A DNA stretch of 64,000 nucleotides, from positions 2,294,001 through 2,358,000 of the forward strand of contig OW818688.1 of NCBI GenBank assembly GCA_942493265.1, in the 5' to 3' direction. Numbering within the stretch: position 1 is the first letter of the stretch; every line of letters starts with the position of its first letter. The DNA is from UBA12481 sp942493265 (GTDB lineage Bacteria; Bacteroidota; Bacteroidia; Bacteroidales; UBA12481). A program made the position numbers and the translations under genes. Shown here piece after piece: positions 1 through 8,932 of this stretch. The notes under the pieces were generated by a model. That model was not told the DNA's origin, did no database searches, and saw only the letters and a program-made list of their open reading frames with translations.

Positions 1-384
1 GTATTCATGCGGTCGGAGGTGGTGTGCACTCTGACAGGCAGTTACGCATTTTCTGGCATTGCGGCATTTGGCCAGGTCGACCACCATCACCCACTTTTTA
101 CCGGCGATGCCCTCACGGCCTTTTTTCAACAAGGCTTTAACGGAGGGGTTGGCGGCTTCGATCTCGGCACGCGGAACCTCAACCAATCGGTTGTCAGCGG
201 TCAGAACCTTAACCATATCCTTGCCCGGCTTGGTATTTTCAAACCTGGCTCCCATATACAATGCGGCTGATCCCGCAGCAGTCGCCGCGCCATACAACCC
301 GAATTTCTTCATGAAATCCCGTCTGGAATTCGCTTTCTGCGATTTATCCTCGTCCGGGGTCAAATGCAGTTTTTCTTCTTCCAT
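1..384 (-). CDS. Tat-exported 4Fe-4S ferredoxin-type subunit (partial, cut by window edge)
   Basis: The first 128 residues of a minus-strand gene that runs off the left edge. Residues 20-26 read SRRDFMK, a twin-arginine motif, followed by an Ala/Gly-rich hydrophobic stretch, so the folded protein is probably exported through Tat. Around residues 100-120 is a cysteine cluster (CRNARKCVTAC) placed where the first 4Fe-4S cluster of DmsB/NrfC/PsrB-type electron-transfer subunits lies; its spacing (C-x5-C-x3-C) differs from the classic CxxCxxC. Such subunits normally carry electrons between a membrane quinol oxidase and a periplasmic molybdoenzyme. The start at 384 lies 3 bases after the stop of the upstream metal-binding lipoprotein gene, so the two are probably cotranscribed. 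The partner enzyme would lie outside the window. Family call good; substrate unknown. Confidence 0.7.
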   Translation of the reverse strand, partial: MEEEKLHLTPDEDKSQKANSRRDFMKKFGLYGAATAAGSAALYMGARFENTKPGKDMVKVLTADNRLVEVPRAEIEAANPSVKALLKKGREGIAGKKWVMVVDLAKCRNARKCVTACQSAHHLRPHEY

Positions 385-387
385 AGT

Positions 388-726
388 CTATTGCTGTTCT
401 TCCAGTTTCTTTATGCCGGTTACCTTATAGCCGTTCAGCTCTACAGCCTTGCGGATGCTGAGGCTGTCAGTCTTCTGTGGTTTAAAGGTGACAAAAGCGT
501 TCCCCTTGTCAAGGGAAACATTAACACTATCAATACCTTCCAGCTGGGCAATACTGGATCTTACCGTTTCAACACAGCCCATGCATGACATCCCCGTTAT
601 GGAAAGTTCTACAACAACAGGATTGGCATTGACAGCTGCCTCACCGGCAGGCTTGTTTTGTTTGCATGCGATTACCGCCAGCAGTAACATCGCCGATAAA
701 ATTGTGTTTCGCATAGGTCGTTTCAT
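388..726 (-). CDS. Heavy-metal-associated (HMA) domain lipoprotein
   Basis: A 112-residue protein starting at MKRPMRN; longer in-frame starts upstream would put a non-signal sequence before the lipoprotein signal. The signal peptide ends in LAVIAC with the lipidated Cys at about residue 21, so it should be membrane anchored in the cell envelope. The rest is one HMA fold: GMSCMGC with metal-binding Cys48 and Cys51, as in MerP, CopZ and the N-terminal domains of copper ATPases. It probably binds or passes a soft metal ion such as copper in the periplasm. The Fe-S protein gene follows after 3 bases, which suggests a shared transcript, perhaps with a metalloenzyme maturation role; that part is inference. 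Confidence 0.8.
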   Translation of the reverse strand: MKRPMRNTILSAMLLLAVIACKQNKPAGEAAVNANPVVVELSITGMSCMGCVETVRSSIAQLEGIDSVNVSLDKGNAFVTFKPQKTDSLSIRKAVELNGYKVTGIKKLEEQQ

Positions 727-843
727 AGATTGGAAGTGAAAAGTAAGTAAAAAAATCAAACGATCAATAACGCAACAATTATTAACTTTATCACCTGTCA
801 TTTGCGTTGACGCGATGGCCCCTTACCAAACATCAGAATTAAA

Positions 844-1818
844 ATGAAAAAAGTTGCCCTTGGCATTGATATCGGTGGAACCAACACGGATATAGCATTT
901 GTTGACCGGAAAGGTAGTTTTCTGTCGGAAGACCGTTTATCCACCTCCTCTTTCCCGCAACCTGAAGTATTTGTTGCAGCCCTGGCCGAGAAAGTCAAAC
1001 TGCTGAAGAAAAACCTGGCGGATCCGATCGAAATTATTGGTATCGGGATCGGAGCACCGATGGGTAATATCAATAAAGGAACGATTGAAGAACCTGCAGA
1101 TCTGCCATGGAAAGGGATTACCCCGCTGGCCGACCTGCTTCGCCAGCATATTGACTTGCCGATACTGGTTACAAATGATGCGAATGCCGCAGCTGTTGGA
1201 GAGATGGTATACGGTGCTGCAAAAGGGATGAAGAATTTTGCAGTTATTACGCTGGGAACCGGGTTGGGCAGCGGAATTGTCATTGATGGAAAACTCCTGT
1301 ATGGTCAGGATGGCTTCGCCGGGGAAGTGGGCCACACCATCGTGCGCCCGGGAACCACAAACCGGGAGTGCGGATGCGGCAGGCATGGCTGTTTGGAAAC
1401 TTATGTTTCAGCAACGGGTCTCAAACGCACCCTTTTTAAAATAATGTCGGACTCCATTGAGGATTCCGAGCTGAGAAATTTGAGCTTTAATGAGATGACT
1501 TCCCTGAGCATTGCCGATGCTGCCGAACGTGGCGATGTGCTGGCAAAAAGGGCTTTCGAACATACCGGGGAAATGCTGGGGTTGAAACTGGCTGATCTTG
1601 TTGCACATACAAATCCGGAAGCAATTTTTCTCTTTGGCGGATTAACGCTGGCAAAAGGATTGATCATGGAACCAACCCTCCGGGCATTCCACGGTAACCT
1701 GCTTTCCATTTACCGGGGAAAGGTAAAACTGCTCGCTTCAGGACTAAACTCTAAAAACTCGGCAGTTCTGGGCGCCAGTGCCCTCGCATGGGATCAATTC
1801 GGCGGAACCGCAGATTAA
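844..1818 (+). CDS. ROK family sugar kinase (glucokinase / N-acetylhexosamine kinase type)
   Basis: A 324-residue cytoplasmic kinase of normal ROK length. The N-terminal phosphate-binding loop reads DIGGTNT, the sugar-binding/catalytic region reads TNDANAAAVGE, and the zinc-binding ROK signature CGCGRHGCLETY starts at Cys176. ROK kinases phosphorylate glucose, GlcNAc, ManNAc or related hexoses at C6 with ATP. In Bacteroides a ROK kinase (RokA) phosphorylates the GlcNAc produced from sialic acid, so this protein could serve the nan-type operon at 35.6-42.8 kb, but distance makes that only an inference. It is divergent from the metal-binding lipoprotein gene and followed by GH92 after 68 bases, so it may also act on sugars released by that enzyme. 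Exact substrate cannot be read from sequence. Confidence 0.85.
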   Translation: MKKVALGIDIGGTNTDIAFVDRKGSFLSEDRLSTSSFPQPEVFVAALAEKVKLLKKNLADPIEIIGIGIGAPMGNINKGTIEEPADLPWKGITPLADLLRQHIDLPILVTNDANAAAVGEMVYGAAKGMKNFAVITLGTGLGSGIVIDGKLLYGQDGFAGEVGHTIVRPGTTNRECGCGRHGCLETYVSATGLKRTLFKIMSDSIEDSELRNLSFNEMTSLSIADAAERGDVLAKRAFEHTGEMLGLKLADLVAHTNPEAIFLFGGLTLAKGLIMEPTLRAFHGNLLSIYRGKVKLLASGLNSKNSAVLGASALAWDQFGGTAD

Positions 1819-1886
1819 TGGACGGACACATAAATCGGACCGGACGCATAGATGCCTTCCTACATCATGTTTAAAATTTTTTTAGT

Positions 1887-4100
1887 ATGAATCGAATTCT
1901 GTTTTTTGTACTGTTAACCATCTTGTTATCTGGCTGTAAGACTGACCAGCCCTCCGATTATGCCCGCTTTGTAGATCCTTTTATCGGAACAGCTGCTCAC
2001 GGACATACTTTCCCGGGGGCGGTAGTACCGTTTGGAATGGTGCAGCTAAGTCCCGATAATGGCCGTAATGGCTGGGACTGGTGCTCGGGTTATAACTATT
2101 CTGATTCCATTATTGTCGGGTTTTCACATAAACATCTGAGTGGAACCGGAATCGGTGATCTTGCGGATATTCTGCTTCAACCAACCACAGAGAGTCCGGA
2201 AAAGAGTGAATATCATGGAGGTAAGGAATTTCATCAGCGCTTCAGGGCGATCTATTCCCATGCTGAGGAATCAGCAACTCCCGGCTATTACCGGGTGACA
2301 CTGCGCGATCCGAAAACTTTGCAAAACCCAATCAGGGTAGAGCTTACCGCCACCGAGCGAACCGGATTTCATCGTTATAAATACCCCGACGGGGCAAAAA
2401 TGAATGTGGTGATGGATCTGGGCTTCGCCATCAACTGGGATCAGCCGGAAACCACCCTGATCAGGGTAGTAAATGATACCCTGGTAACCGGATACCGGAA
2501 TTCCAGAGGCTGGGCCAATAATCAACAGGTTTATTTTGCGGTTACTTTCTCGAAACCCATGACCGGGTTTAACCTGTTTGAAACGGGACTGGATAATCCG
2601 GGTATCAAAATCATTGATGGAAAGTATACGGAGGCTATATTTTCATTTGGAAATCAAGGCGGTGAACTGATGGTGAAGGTGGCACTGTCGCCGGTGGATG
2701 AAAACGGAGCGATCAATAACCTGGTCCGGGAAAATCCGGAATGGAAATTCGATAAGGTGAAAAAAGCTGCCCGATTGGCCTGGAACAAGGAACTCGGCAA
2801 AATTCAGATCGAATCAGGCAATGCAGATCTGAAGGAAACATTCTACACAGCATTGTATCATACGATGATAGCACCTTCGTTATTTTCAGATGCCGATGGC
2901 AGGTACCGGGGAAGCGATAGCGCCCGGACGGTTAAGCAGGCTGAAGGATGGAAAAATTATACCGTTTATTCTTTATGGGATACCTTCAGGGCGGCAAATC
3001 CGTTGTTTACCCTAACCCAGCCGGAACGGATGCCTGATCTGATCAAGGCGATGCTCGCCCATTATGAGGAGAGCGGCCTGCTGCCGGTATGGACCCTGGA
3101 AGGATGTGAAACCAACTGCATGATAGGTTATCATGCCATTCCGGTGATCGTTGATGCAGCCATGAAAGGTGTGGCTTTCGATTATGATCTGGCGTTCGAA
3201 GCGATGAAGAAAAGTGCCATGGATGACGGCCGCGGATTGAAAAACTATCGTCAGTTCGGATACCTTCCTGCAGATCTGGAAAACCAGTCGGTTTCTCAAA
3301 CACTGGAATATGCCTATGATGACTGGTGTATCGCCCAGATGGCAAAAAAATTGGGGAAAGATGAAGACTATCAGTATTTTATGACCCGCTCACAGAATTA
3401 CCGCAATGTTTTTGATCCGGTTACCCGTTTCATGCGGGGCAGAATGTCGGACGGATCCTGGAGGCAGGATTTTAATCCCTTGTACAGCAGTCATAATGTT
3501 CATGATTTTACAGAAGGAAACTCCTGGCAATATTCCTGGTTTGTTCCGCATAACCCTGAGGATCTGATCAGTATGATGGGTGGTAAGGCGAAATTCACCA
3601 CCCGGCTCGATTCGCTTTTCAATACTTCCGAAAAAGTTCAGGGTGCAGAGGCATCACCGGATATTTCCGGTATGGTAGGGCAGTATGCACAGGGCAACGA
3701 GCCCAGTCACCATGTCGCCTATCTGTATAACATGGTGGGAGAGCCCGCCAAAACCCAGGAAATCATACACCGGATATGCACCACATTATACACCAACCAG
3801 CCCGATGGCCTGTGCGGCAATGAAGACTGCGGACAAATGTCGGCCTGGTACGTTTTCAGCGCCATGGGATTCTATCCGCTCAATCCGGCTGACGGGATTT
3901 ACCAGATCGGAACACCCTCGTTCGACAGGGTTTCGCTGAATCTGCCCGGAGGAAAAATCTTTACAGTAACGGCTGAAGGTCTTACTGACAAGAACTTCTA
4001 TATAAAATCGGTGACCCTGAACGGAAAGGTGCTGGATCGGATGTATGTCACACATGAGGAGGTTGTTGGGGGTGGGGAGTTGGTGATAACGATGAAGTAA
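1887..4100 (+). CDS. GH92 family alpha-mannosidase, lipoprotein
   Basis: 737 residues with a lipoprotein signal (LLSGC, Cys17), so it sits on the envelope surface or in the periplasm. The body matches GH92 throughout: an N-terminal beta-sandwich beginning YARFVDPFIGT and PGAVVPFGMVQLSPDN, then an (alpha/alpha)6 barrel with EGNSWQYSWFVPHN, GNEPSHHVAY and CGNEDCGQMSAWYVFSAMGF. GH92 enzymes are calcium-dependent, inverting exo-alpha-mannosidases that trim alpha-1,2/1,3/1,6 mannose from N-glycans or fungal mannan. The ROK kinase lies just upstream on the same strand. A large repeat island follows the stop. Linkage specificity cannot be predicted here. Confidence 0.93.
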   Translation: MNRILFFVLLTILLSGCKTDQPSDYARFVDPFIGTAAHGHTFPGAVVPFGMVQLSPDNGRNGWDWCSGYNYSDSIIVGFSHKHLSGTGIGDLADILLQPTTESPEKSEYHGGKEFHQRFRAIYSHAEESATPGYYRVTLRDPKTLQNPIRVELTATERTGFHRYKYPDGAKMNVVMDLGFAINWDQPETTLIRVVNDTLVTGYRNSRGWANNQQVYFAVTFSKPMTGFNLFETGLDNPGIKIIDGKYTEAIFSFGNQGGELMVKVALSPVDENGAINNLVRENPEWKFDKVKKAARLAWNKELGKIQIESGNADLKETFYTALYHTMIAPSLFSDADGRYRGSDSARTVKQAEGWKNYTVYSLWDTFRAANPLFTLTQPERMPDLIKAMLAHYEESGLLPVWTLEGCETNCMIGYHAIPVIVDAAMKGVAFDYDLAFEAMKKSAMDDGRGLKNYRQFGYLPADLENQSVSQTLEYAYDDWCIAQMAKKLGKDEDYQYFMTRSQNYRNVFDPVTRFMRGRMSDGSWRQDFNPLYSSHNVHDFTEGNSWQYSWFVPHNPEDLISMMGGKAKFTTRLDSLFNTSEKVQGAEASPDISGMVGQYAQGNEPSHHVAYLYNMVGEPAKTQEIIHRICTTLYTNQPDGLCGNEDCGQMSAWYVFSAMGFYPLNPADGIYQIGTPSFDRVSLNLPGGKIFTVTAEGLTDKNFYIKSVTLNGKVLDRMYVTHEEVVGGGELVITMK

Positions 4101-4140
4101 TTTGCTAATTTGCCAATGTGTCAATTTGCTAATGAAGAGA
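4101..4140. repeat. Imperfect short-period repeat (TTGCTAAT/TGCCAAT type), left block
   Basis: Directly after the GH92 stop the sequence alternates degenerate units such as TTTGCTAAT, TTGCCAATG and TCAATTTGCTAATG. The same unit family recurs at 4484-4523, 48235-48274 and 50531-50610, always in intergenic DNA. No coding potential is supported. Confidence 0.75.
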
Positions 4141-4141
4141 G

Positions 4142-4483
4142 ATATGTCACCCCTACGGGGTTAAATCTCGTGTGGTGGAATTCGTGCTATAATCATGTCA
4201 GCCCTACGGGCTTTAACTCGTCTAATTGGATCATGCGGTTTATCTCGCTTAATCATGTAGGTTTAACCCTTCGTGGTCATGCTGCTTCAACCCTGATTGG
4301 TCATGCAGGTACAATCCTGATTGGTCATGCAGGTACAATCCTGATTGGTCATGCTGCTTCAACCCTGATTGGTCATGCTGCTTCAACCCTGATTGGTCAT
4401 GCCTTTTTAACCCCGTTAGGGGTGTAATGATTATAGCAAATAGGTAATGAGGTCGTAATTAATCCCGTAGGGATGACATATTT
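4142..4483. repeat. Nested inverted-repeat element with internal tandem array
   Basis: The outer arms (about 4142-4165 and 4460-4483) are near-perfect inverted copies: the left begins ATATGTCACCCCTACGGGG and the right is its imperfect reverse complement. An inner pair (about 4186-4216 and 4404-4436) is also inverted, built around GCTATAATCATG. Each arm contains a small palindrome of the CCCCTACGGGG type. Between the inner arms lies the 24-bp array. The whole unit resembles a non-autonomous intergenic repeat element; no protein-coding gene is supported. With the flanking short-period repeats it fills most of the 533-base gap between GH92 and the DUF4249 gene. From 4524 to 4633 I see no gene or convincing promoter. 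Confidence 0.75.
4253..4420. repeat. 24-bp tandem repeat array, seven units
   Basis: The word TCATG recurs at exactly 24-base spacing at 4253, 4277, 4301, 4325, 4349, 4373 and 4397. Internal units come in two versions, GGTCATGCTGCTTCAACC and GGTCATGCAGGTACAATC, both followed by CTGATT; the first and last units are degenerate and merge into the flanking inverted arms. Because 24 is a multiple of three the array stays open in one frame, but the predicted peptide is just the repeat (LIGHAAST/LIGHAGTI) and I do not consider it a gene. Confidence 0.85.
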
Positions 4484-4523
4484 TTAATGTGCCAATTGGT
4501 TAATGTGCCAATATGCCAATGAA
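4484..4523. repeat. Imperfect short-period repeat (TGCCAAT type), right block
   Basis: Units such as AATGTGCCAATTGG and AATATGCCAATG mirror the block at 4101-4140 on the other side of the nested inverted-repeat element. Confidence 0.7.
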
Positions 4524-4633
4524 GTGAGGCGCGGTGGTGAATTTAACGGTAAATAAATATGGATCATCCACTATACTTTAAAGTGGAATCAATCCGTTTT
4601 TATTAAGCGACTCCGATTAAACCAACCAAAACC

Positions 4634-5521
4634 ATGTTCCAAAAGTTTTTAGTGATTTTTATCACGGCAATCGTCCTGATGAGCTGCCGCGAACTCGTGC
4701 AGGAAGATTTTACTGATTTTACAGCAGTTCCAACATTAAATAGTTTTTTGGTTGCCGACAGTCAATTGTTGGTGCATGTTTCAATGACCAGGAAATTGGA
4801 TACTATTCCACTGACTTTGGTGAATGATGCAGTGGTGAGCTGGTTTGTCAACGACTCCCTGGCTGGGGAACTGGTGCCGGCAGGCAACGGATATTATACC
4901 GGCGAATCAATTGCCATAGCCGGAAAAGTTTATCGGTTTAAGGTCTCCATACCCGGATTTCCTGAAATCACCGCCATGGATACTATTCCTGAACAGGTTC
5001 AGCTCACTTCCGTTGAACACATTAAGGAGGCTGGTATTGATGAGGAAGGCCACTCATTCCCGGCTATCCGGATCACGTTTCCTGTTAATCCGGGCCGGAT
5101 TCAGTATTTTGAGGTTGCCATCCGCATGAATGATTATAAAACCAGATGGAGACCAGCCTATTTCAAGGATTTTACGGATCCGGTTCTGCTGGCTGAAGGT
5201 TTGCCGATCGCAGTTTTCAGTACGGCCCACATCAAGGATGAAAATTATACCCTTAAACTCGACTATACCACCGGATCCTTCAGCGGCATTAATGGCGTAA
5301 TGGTACCCAATCTGTATCCCCTGGTTGTAGAGTTTAAAACCATTTCCTATGCATATTATCAGTATTTGAGGCAGTTATACCTGTATGAAACAGGCCGTTT
5401 CCCGGATTTCAGTTTCGGATCGTATCATGCATTTCCGCTTTATTCCAATATCTCCAATGGGATGGGCGTGGTTGCAGGTTATTCCGTATTTAAATCCGAA
5501 AGAATAACTCCCGAACCCTGA
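4634..5521 (+). CDS. DUF4249 domain lipoprotein (TonB-receptor partner)
   Basis: 295 residues with a lipoprotein signal ending LMSC (Cys18). The order of segments (LNSFLVADSQLLVHVSMTR, then VSWFVNDSLAG, YRFKVSIPGF and the C-terminal tyrosine-rich YAYYQYLRQLYLYETG) matches the DUF4249 family, which has immunoglobulin-like beta-sandwiches and is found almost only in Bacteroidota next to a TonB-dependent receptor. It probably sits on the outer-membrane surface and helps capture the ligand of its partner, like a SusD stand-in; no ligand is known. The receptor gene starts 5 bases after this stop, indicating one operon. Usual DUF4249 members are 270-400 residues, so this is a normal or slightly short one. 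Confidence 0.82.
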   Translation: MFQKFLVIFITAIVLMSCRELVQEDFTDFTAVPTLNSFLVADSQLLVHVSMTRKLDTIPLTLVNDAVVSWFVNDSLAGELVPAGNGYYTGESIAIAGKVYRFKVSIPGFPEITAMDTIPEQVQLTSVEHIKEAGIDEEGHSFPAIRITFPVNPGRIQYFEVAIRMNDYKTRWRPAYFKDFTDPVLLAEGLPIAVFSTAHIKDENYTLKLDYTTGSFSGINGVMVPNLYPLVVEFKTISYAYYQYLRQLYLYETGRFPDFSFGSYHAFPLYSNISNGMGVVAGYSVFKSERITPEP

Positions 5522-5526
5522 AAGCC

Positions 5527-8433
5527 ATGAAATTCAAAGCAAATTTGAAAATCTGCACGATAGCTGCCCTGATGGTTTTATCATTAAGCTTCCAGTCGTT
5601 CAGCCAGACCCGCATTTCCGGTTTTGTGAGAGATCAGCAGTCTGCAGAGCGACTGATCGGGGCCAATGTCCTCGTGACCGCAGGAAAGGGTGGCACCACG
5701 ACCGACAATAACGGGTACTTTTCTTTGGTGGTTGCTATTCCTGCTACCCTGAAGATTTCCTATGTAGGCTATAAACCGTTTTTTCTGGAATTCAAAACAC
5801 ACAAGGACACGCTCATAGAGGCCTTGCTGGAACCGGGCAGGGAACTGGACGCCGTAGTGATCACCGGGGCGAGGCGGCCAATGCCCAATGTGGCAACGCT
5901 GAAAATAAGCGAGTTGAAACAGATTCCTTCCCTGGGCGGTAAGCCTGATGTATTGAAAAGCATGCAGATGCTTCCGGGTATACAGGCGCAAAATGAAGGG
6001 TCGAGCCTGTTGCTGGTGAGAGGAGGCGATCCGGGGCAGAATTTATATCTGTTTGACAATGTTCCGGTTATCTATGTAAACCATCTTGGTGGGTTTATGT
6101 CAGTATTTAATCCGGATATCATCAATTCCATTGATGTTTATAAAGGTGGTTTTCCATCCCGGTATGGCGGACGGCTATCATCCGTGGTGGATATCACCCA
6201 GCGGGAAGGGGATCCGACCAGATTAAAAGGTTCTCTGGGCATCGGGGTTACAGATTTAACGTTTTCAGTGGAGGGCCCAACAAAACTCAAGAACTCCAGT
6301 TTTATACTCACCGGACGTAAAACGCTGATAGATGCACTGATGTATGGTTTCACCTGGTTCAGTCCGATGAATGATTTTATCATGGGCTACGGTTTTCATG
6401 ACCTGAACGGCAAGTTTACCTGGAAACCCGACGGGCGGAACAGTTTCCACCTGAACCTCTATCAGGAAGATGATTACATGAGCTACTGGACGGTCAATAA
6501 AACCACTGCCGGGAAAGAAAACAGCCACCTGCGCAATGTGTGGGGCAACTGGCTGGCTTCCGGCCGGTGGAACCGGGTACTGTCGCCCCGGGTTTTTATG
6601 ACCAATACCCTCTCTTATTCCCGGTACCGGTTGAGCTTTTACCAGTCTTACAGTGAGACCGATACGATTAAACATGAGATTTTCAACCGGCACAATCTTT
6701 CATCAGTGGAGGATTTTTCCCTCCGTGCCAACCTCAAGGTGCAGGTGGTGAAATCATGGTCGGTTGAGACCGGTTTGCAGACTTCCTCGCTATCCCATAT
6801 CCCGAACTCCTATGAGCAGTCAAACCTGGAATTGCAGCCAGTCGTGGAAAAGATCAGGGCATTTGAATCGGCTCTCTATCTGGATAATAAGATCAACCTT
6901 GCCGGGAGGATTGAAGCCAATCTGGGACTGCGGCTGGTTTATTATTCCACAGGCGCATTCAGTACCGTGTCGCTCGAGCCCCGGGCACGGATGAGTTTCA
7001 ATCTGTCGCCCGATCAGGCCATACATCTGAGCTATCAGCGGGTAACCCAGAATGAGCAGCTGCTCTTTACCGCCGGCAGTATAATGAACAGCGAGGTTTG
7101 GGTGCCCGCCGGGGAGGAGATCAATCCGGCCTGGTCGGAACAGGTTACTCTTGGTTGGAATGGCAGTTTTTTGAACGGCGGATACACGGCTGAAATATCA
7201 GCGTACTATAAAACAATGAATAATCTGGCAACCTATCAGGAGGGTTTTACCAGTTTGATGGGCGATACCGACTGGCGGAGCAAGGTGGTCACCGGGGGAT
7301 CGGGACGGACCGGCGGCGTGGAATTCATGGTGCGGAAGCAGTATGGCCGCTGGACCGGTTTCGCCAGTTATGCCTGGTCGAAAACAACACGGCAGTATCC
7401 GCAGATCAATAAAGGGGTGGAGTATACTTTCGATTTCGACCGGCCCAATACGATTTCCCTGAATATCAACCACCGGTTCAGCCACAAATGGTCGTTTAAT
7501 GTGGCCTGGGTATATCAGACCGGGTTACCCTACACTCCGGTTCTGGGGCGGCAACTGACACTGAAACCCAATCTCGGGTATTATGAAGTTTTACTCTATG
7601 GAGATCGCAACAGCGCCCGGATGAAGGATTACCATCGCCTGGATATCGGAATAACTCTGGACACCATAACCCGCCATAACCGTAAAGCCATCTGGACTTT
7701 TTCCATTTACAACCTGTACAACCGGCACAATCCCTATTACTACTATTATAATTCAGGTACCGGGGTGGATTATGACCGGCCGCAATATCAGACTGATTTC
7801 AGGCCGACTAACCTCTATCAAATGAGCTTTTTTCCGATTATCCCGTCGATATCCTATAAAGTTATTTTTGATGGGACCGCTGCAAAAAGAGTTAAAAAGC
7901 CAGTTGCGGGAAATGATACCCCAAGGGGGGCTTCCATTAAAAACCGGTTGAATATCAGGGCCGGGTATGCCAGTATTCAGGAGTTTAATTACCGCCCCGG
8001 TGAGGGGATGAAATCATCGTACGGAAATTTCCGGCTGGAATCGAATTACCATGTATTTAAATTTCTGGAATTGGGAGGATACCTGGGTTACAGCCGGTAT
8101 TCCGGAAGGTTATTGACCGCTCAGCAAGTTATTGTTACGTCTGAGAATACCCCTTTTTTCGGACTGAACATTAATCTCCAATTATTCCCATTTGTAGTCA
8201 GAGATCCTGAATCCCGGTTCGATCTGTATTTACTGGGCAGGTATGGCGGGGCCTATAACCGGGGAGTGGGAAGCTTTGATTCCTTCAACGATGGATTCTA
8301 CTTTGATTACAGTCATGGCGCCGGCTTTGCCTGGTACTTTTTTAAGCATATCGGGGTATTTTCCGAATTCAGCTTTACGGGTTTTAATGTAAAGGGTGGA
8401 AATTTAAGAGGAGGGGTGAGTGTGAAGATTTGA
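5527..8433 (+). CDS. TonB-dependent receptor with CarboxypepD-reg domain and extra C-terminal barrel-like domain
   Basis: 968 residues. A signal peptide (about residues 1-27, ending SFSQ) is followed by a carboxypeptidase-like regulatory domain (RISGFVRDQQSAERLIGANV), a plug domain (ELKQIPSLGGKPDVLKSMQM, then LLVRGGDPGQNLYLFDNVPV) and a long 22-strand-type barrel. Related receptors end with a motif like FFPIIPSISYKVIF, which here falls at about residues 768-781. A further ~187 residues follow, rich in alternating aromatic strands (LELGGYLGYSRYSG, FFGLNINLQLFPF, GVFSEFSFTGFNV) and resembling a small outer-membrane barrel. The protein would take up an unknown ligand with TonB energy together with the DUF4249 lipoprotein. 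The C-terminal addition is unusual; see findings. Confidence 0.9.
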   Translation: MKFKANLKICTIAALMVLSLSFQSFSQTRISGFVRDQQSAERLIGANVLVTAGKGGTTTDNNGYFSLVVAIPATLKISYVGYKPFFLEFKTHKDTLIEALLEPGRELDAVVITGARRPMPNVATLKISELKQIPSLGGKPDVLKSMQMLPGIQAQNEGSSLLLVRGGDPGQNLYLFDNVPVIYVNHLGGFMSVFNPDIINSIDVYKGGFPSRYGGRLSSVVDITQREGDPTRLKGSLGIGVTDLTFSVEGPTKLKNSSFILTGRKTLIDALMYGFTWFSPMNDFIMGYGFHDLNGKFTWKPDGRNSFHLNLYQEDDYMSYWTVNKTTAGKENSHLRNVWGNWLASGRWNRVLSPRVFMTNTLSYSRYRLSFYQSYSETDTIKHEIFNRHNLSSVEDFSLRANLKVQVVKSWSVETGLQTSSLSHIPNSYEQSNLELQPVVEKIRAFESALYLDNKINLAGRIEANLGLRLVYYSTGAFSTVSLEPRARMSFNLSPDQAIHLSYQRVTQNEQLLFTAGSIMNSEVWVPAGEEINPAWSEQVTLGWNGSFLNGGYTAEISAYYKTMNNLATYQEGFTSLMGDTDWRSKVVTGGSGRTGGVEFMVRKQYGRWTGFASYAWSKTTRQYPQINKGVEYTFDFDRPNTISLNINHRFSHKWSFNVAWVYQTGLPYTPVLGRQLTLKPNLGYYEVLLYGDRNSARMKDYHRLDIGITLDTITRHNRKAIWTFSIYNLYNRHNPYYYYYNSGTGVDYDRPQYQTDFRPTNLYQMSFFPIIPSISYKVIFDGTAAKRVKKPVAGNDTPRGASIKNRLNIRAGYASIQEFNYRPGEGMKSSYGNFRLESNYHVFKFLELGGYLGYSRYSGRLLTAQQVIVTSENTPFFGLNINLQLFPFVVRDPESRFDLYLLGRYGGAYNRGVGSFDSFNDGFYFDYSHGAGFAWYFFKHIGVFSEFSFTGFNVKGGNLRGGVSVKI

Positions 8434-8450
8434 TGATTGTTCTCAATGGC

Positions 8451-8497
8451 CCCTCGTGAGAGCGAGGCGGTCCCGACTTGCGTCGGGATGACACTTC
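8451..8497. repeat. Palindromic intergenic element, left half (5' exon of intron copy 1)
   Basis: CCCTCG at 8451-8456 pairs with CGAGGG at 10421-10426 beyond the intron. Inside is a hairpin, TCCCGAC (8471-8477) with GTCGGGA (8482-8488), followed by TGACACTTC and then the intron. Removing the intron restores a compact palindrome with outer and inner arms. The same layout flanks intron copy 2. Confidence 0.75.
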
Positions 8498-8932
8498 GTG
8501 TGCCGGGCATGTAGTAAGCCTTGAGGGTGAGGGAGGTTCTCCCAAGTCCCTAAAGAGCCGTAATGACCGGAATCTTCTAGCCGAAAGCAAGGGTGTCCCG
8601 GGCGACCGGGAATCTGAAGGAAGCTTTAGGCAAACATTTGTTGTGACGCACAGAAACCGGATATAAGGCTTGTCCTTCTGGGTAACTGACCGATAAATCA
8701 GGACGCCCGATAGTCATTCGGAAAGAGGGAGGGGTAAATCCGGCGCAACGAATGGAAAGGTTTACTACTTACCCCGGGAGGCCTCTGCGAGTTACGGGCA
8801 ACCGGATAGGCTGCCGGGTAACCGGCAGACGACAGACGCAGAGGAGTCAGCAGCGGACATAGTACCGGGAAATAATCCGCGGGAAGGTCCAAATTTATTA
8901 ACAAAGGAAGCATCGAAGATGCGTAAAAGCAG

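Noticed and set aside
4253..4420. Possible CRISPR array
   Set aside because: Units are contiguous 24-bp repeats without unique spacers, and no cas genes are nearby.
4110..4427. Open frame of 105 codons across the 24-bp array
   Set aside because: Its peptide is only the translated repeat and arms; it has no signal peptide, no known domain, and its openness follows from the 24-base period.
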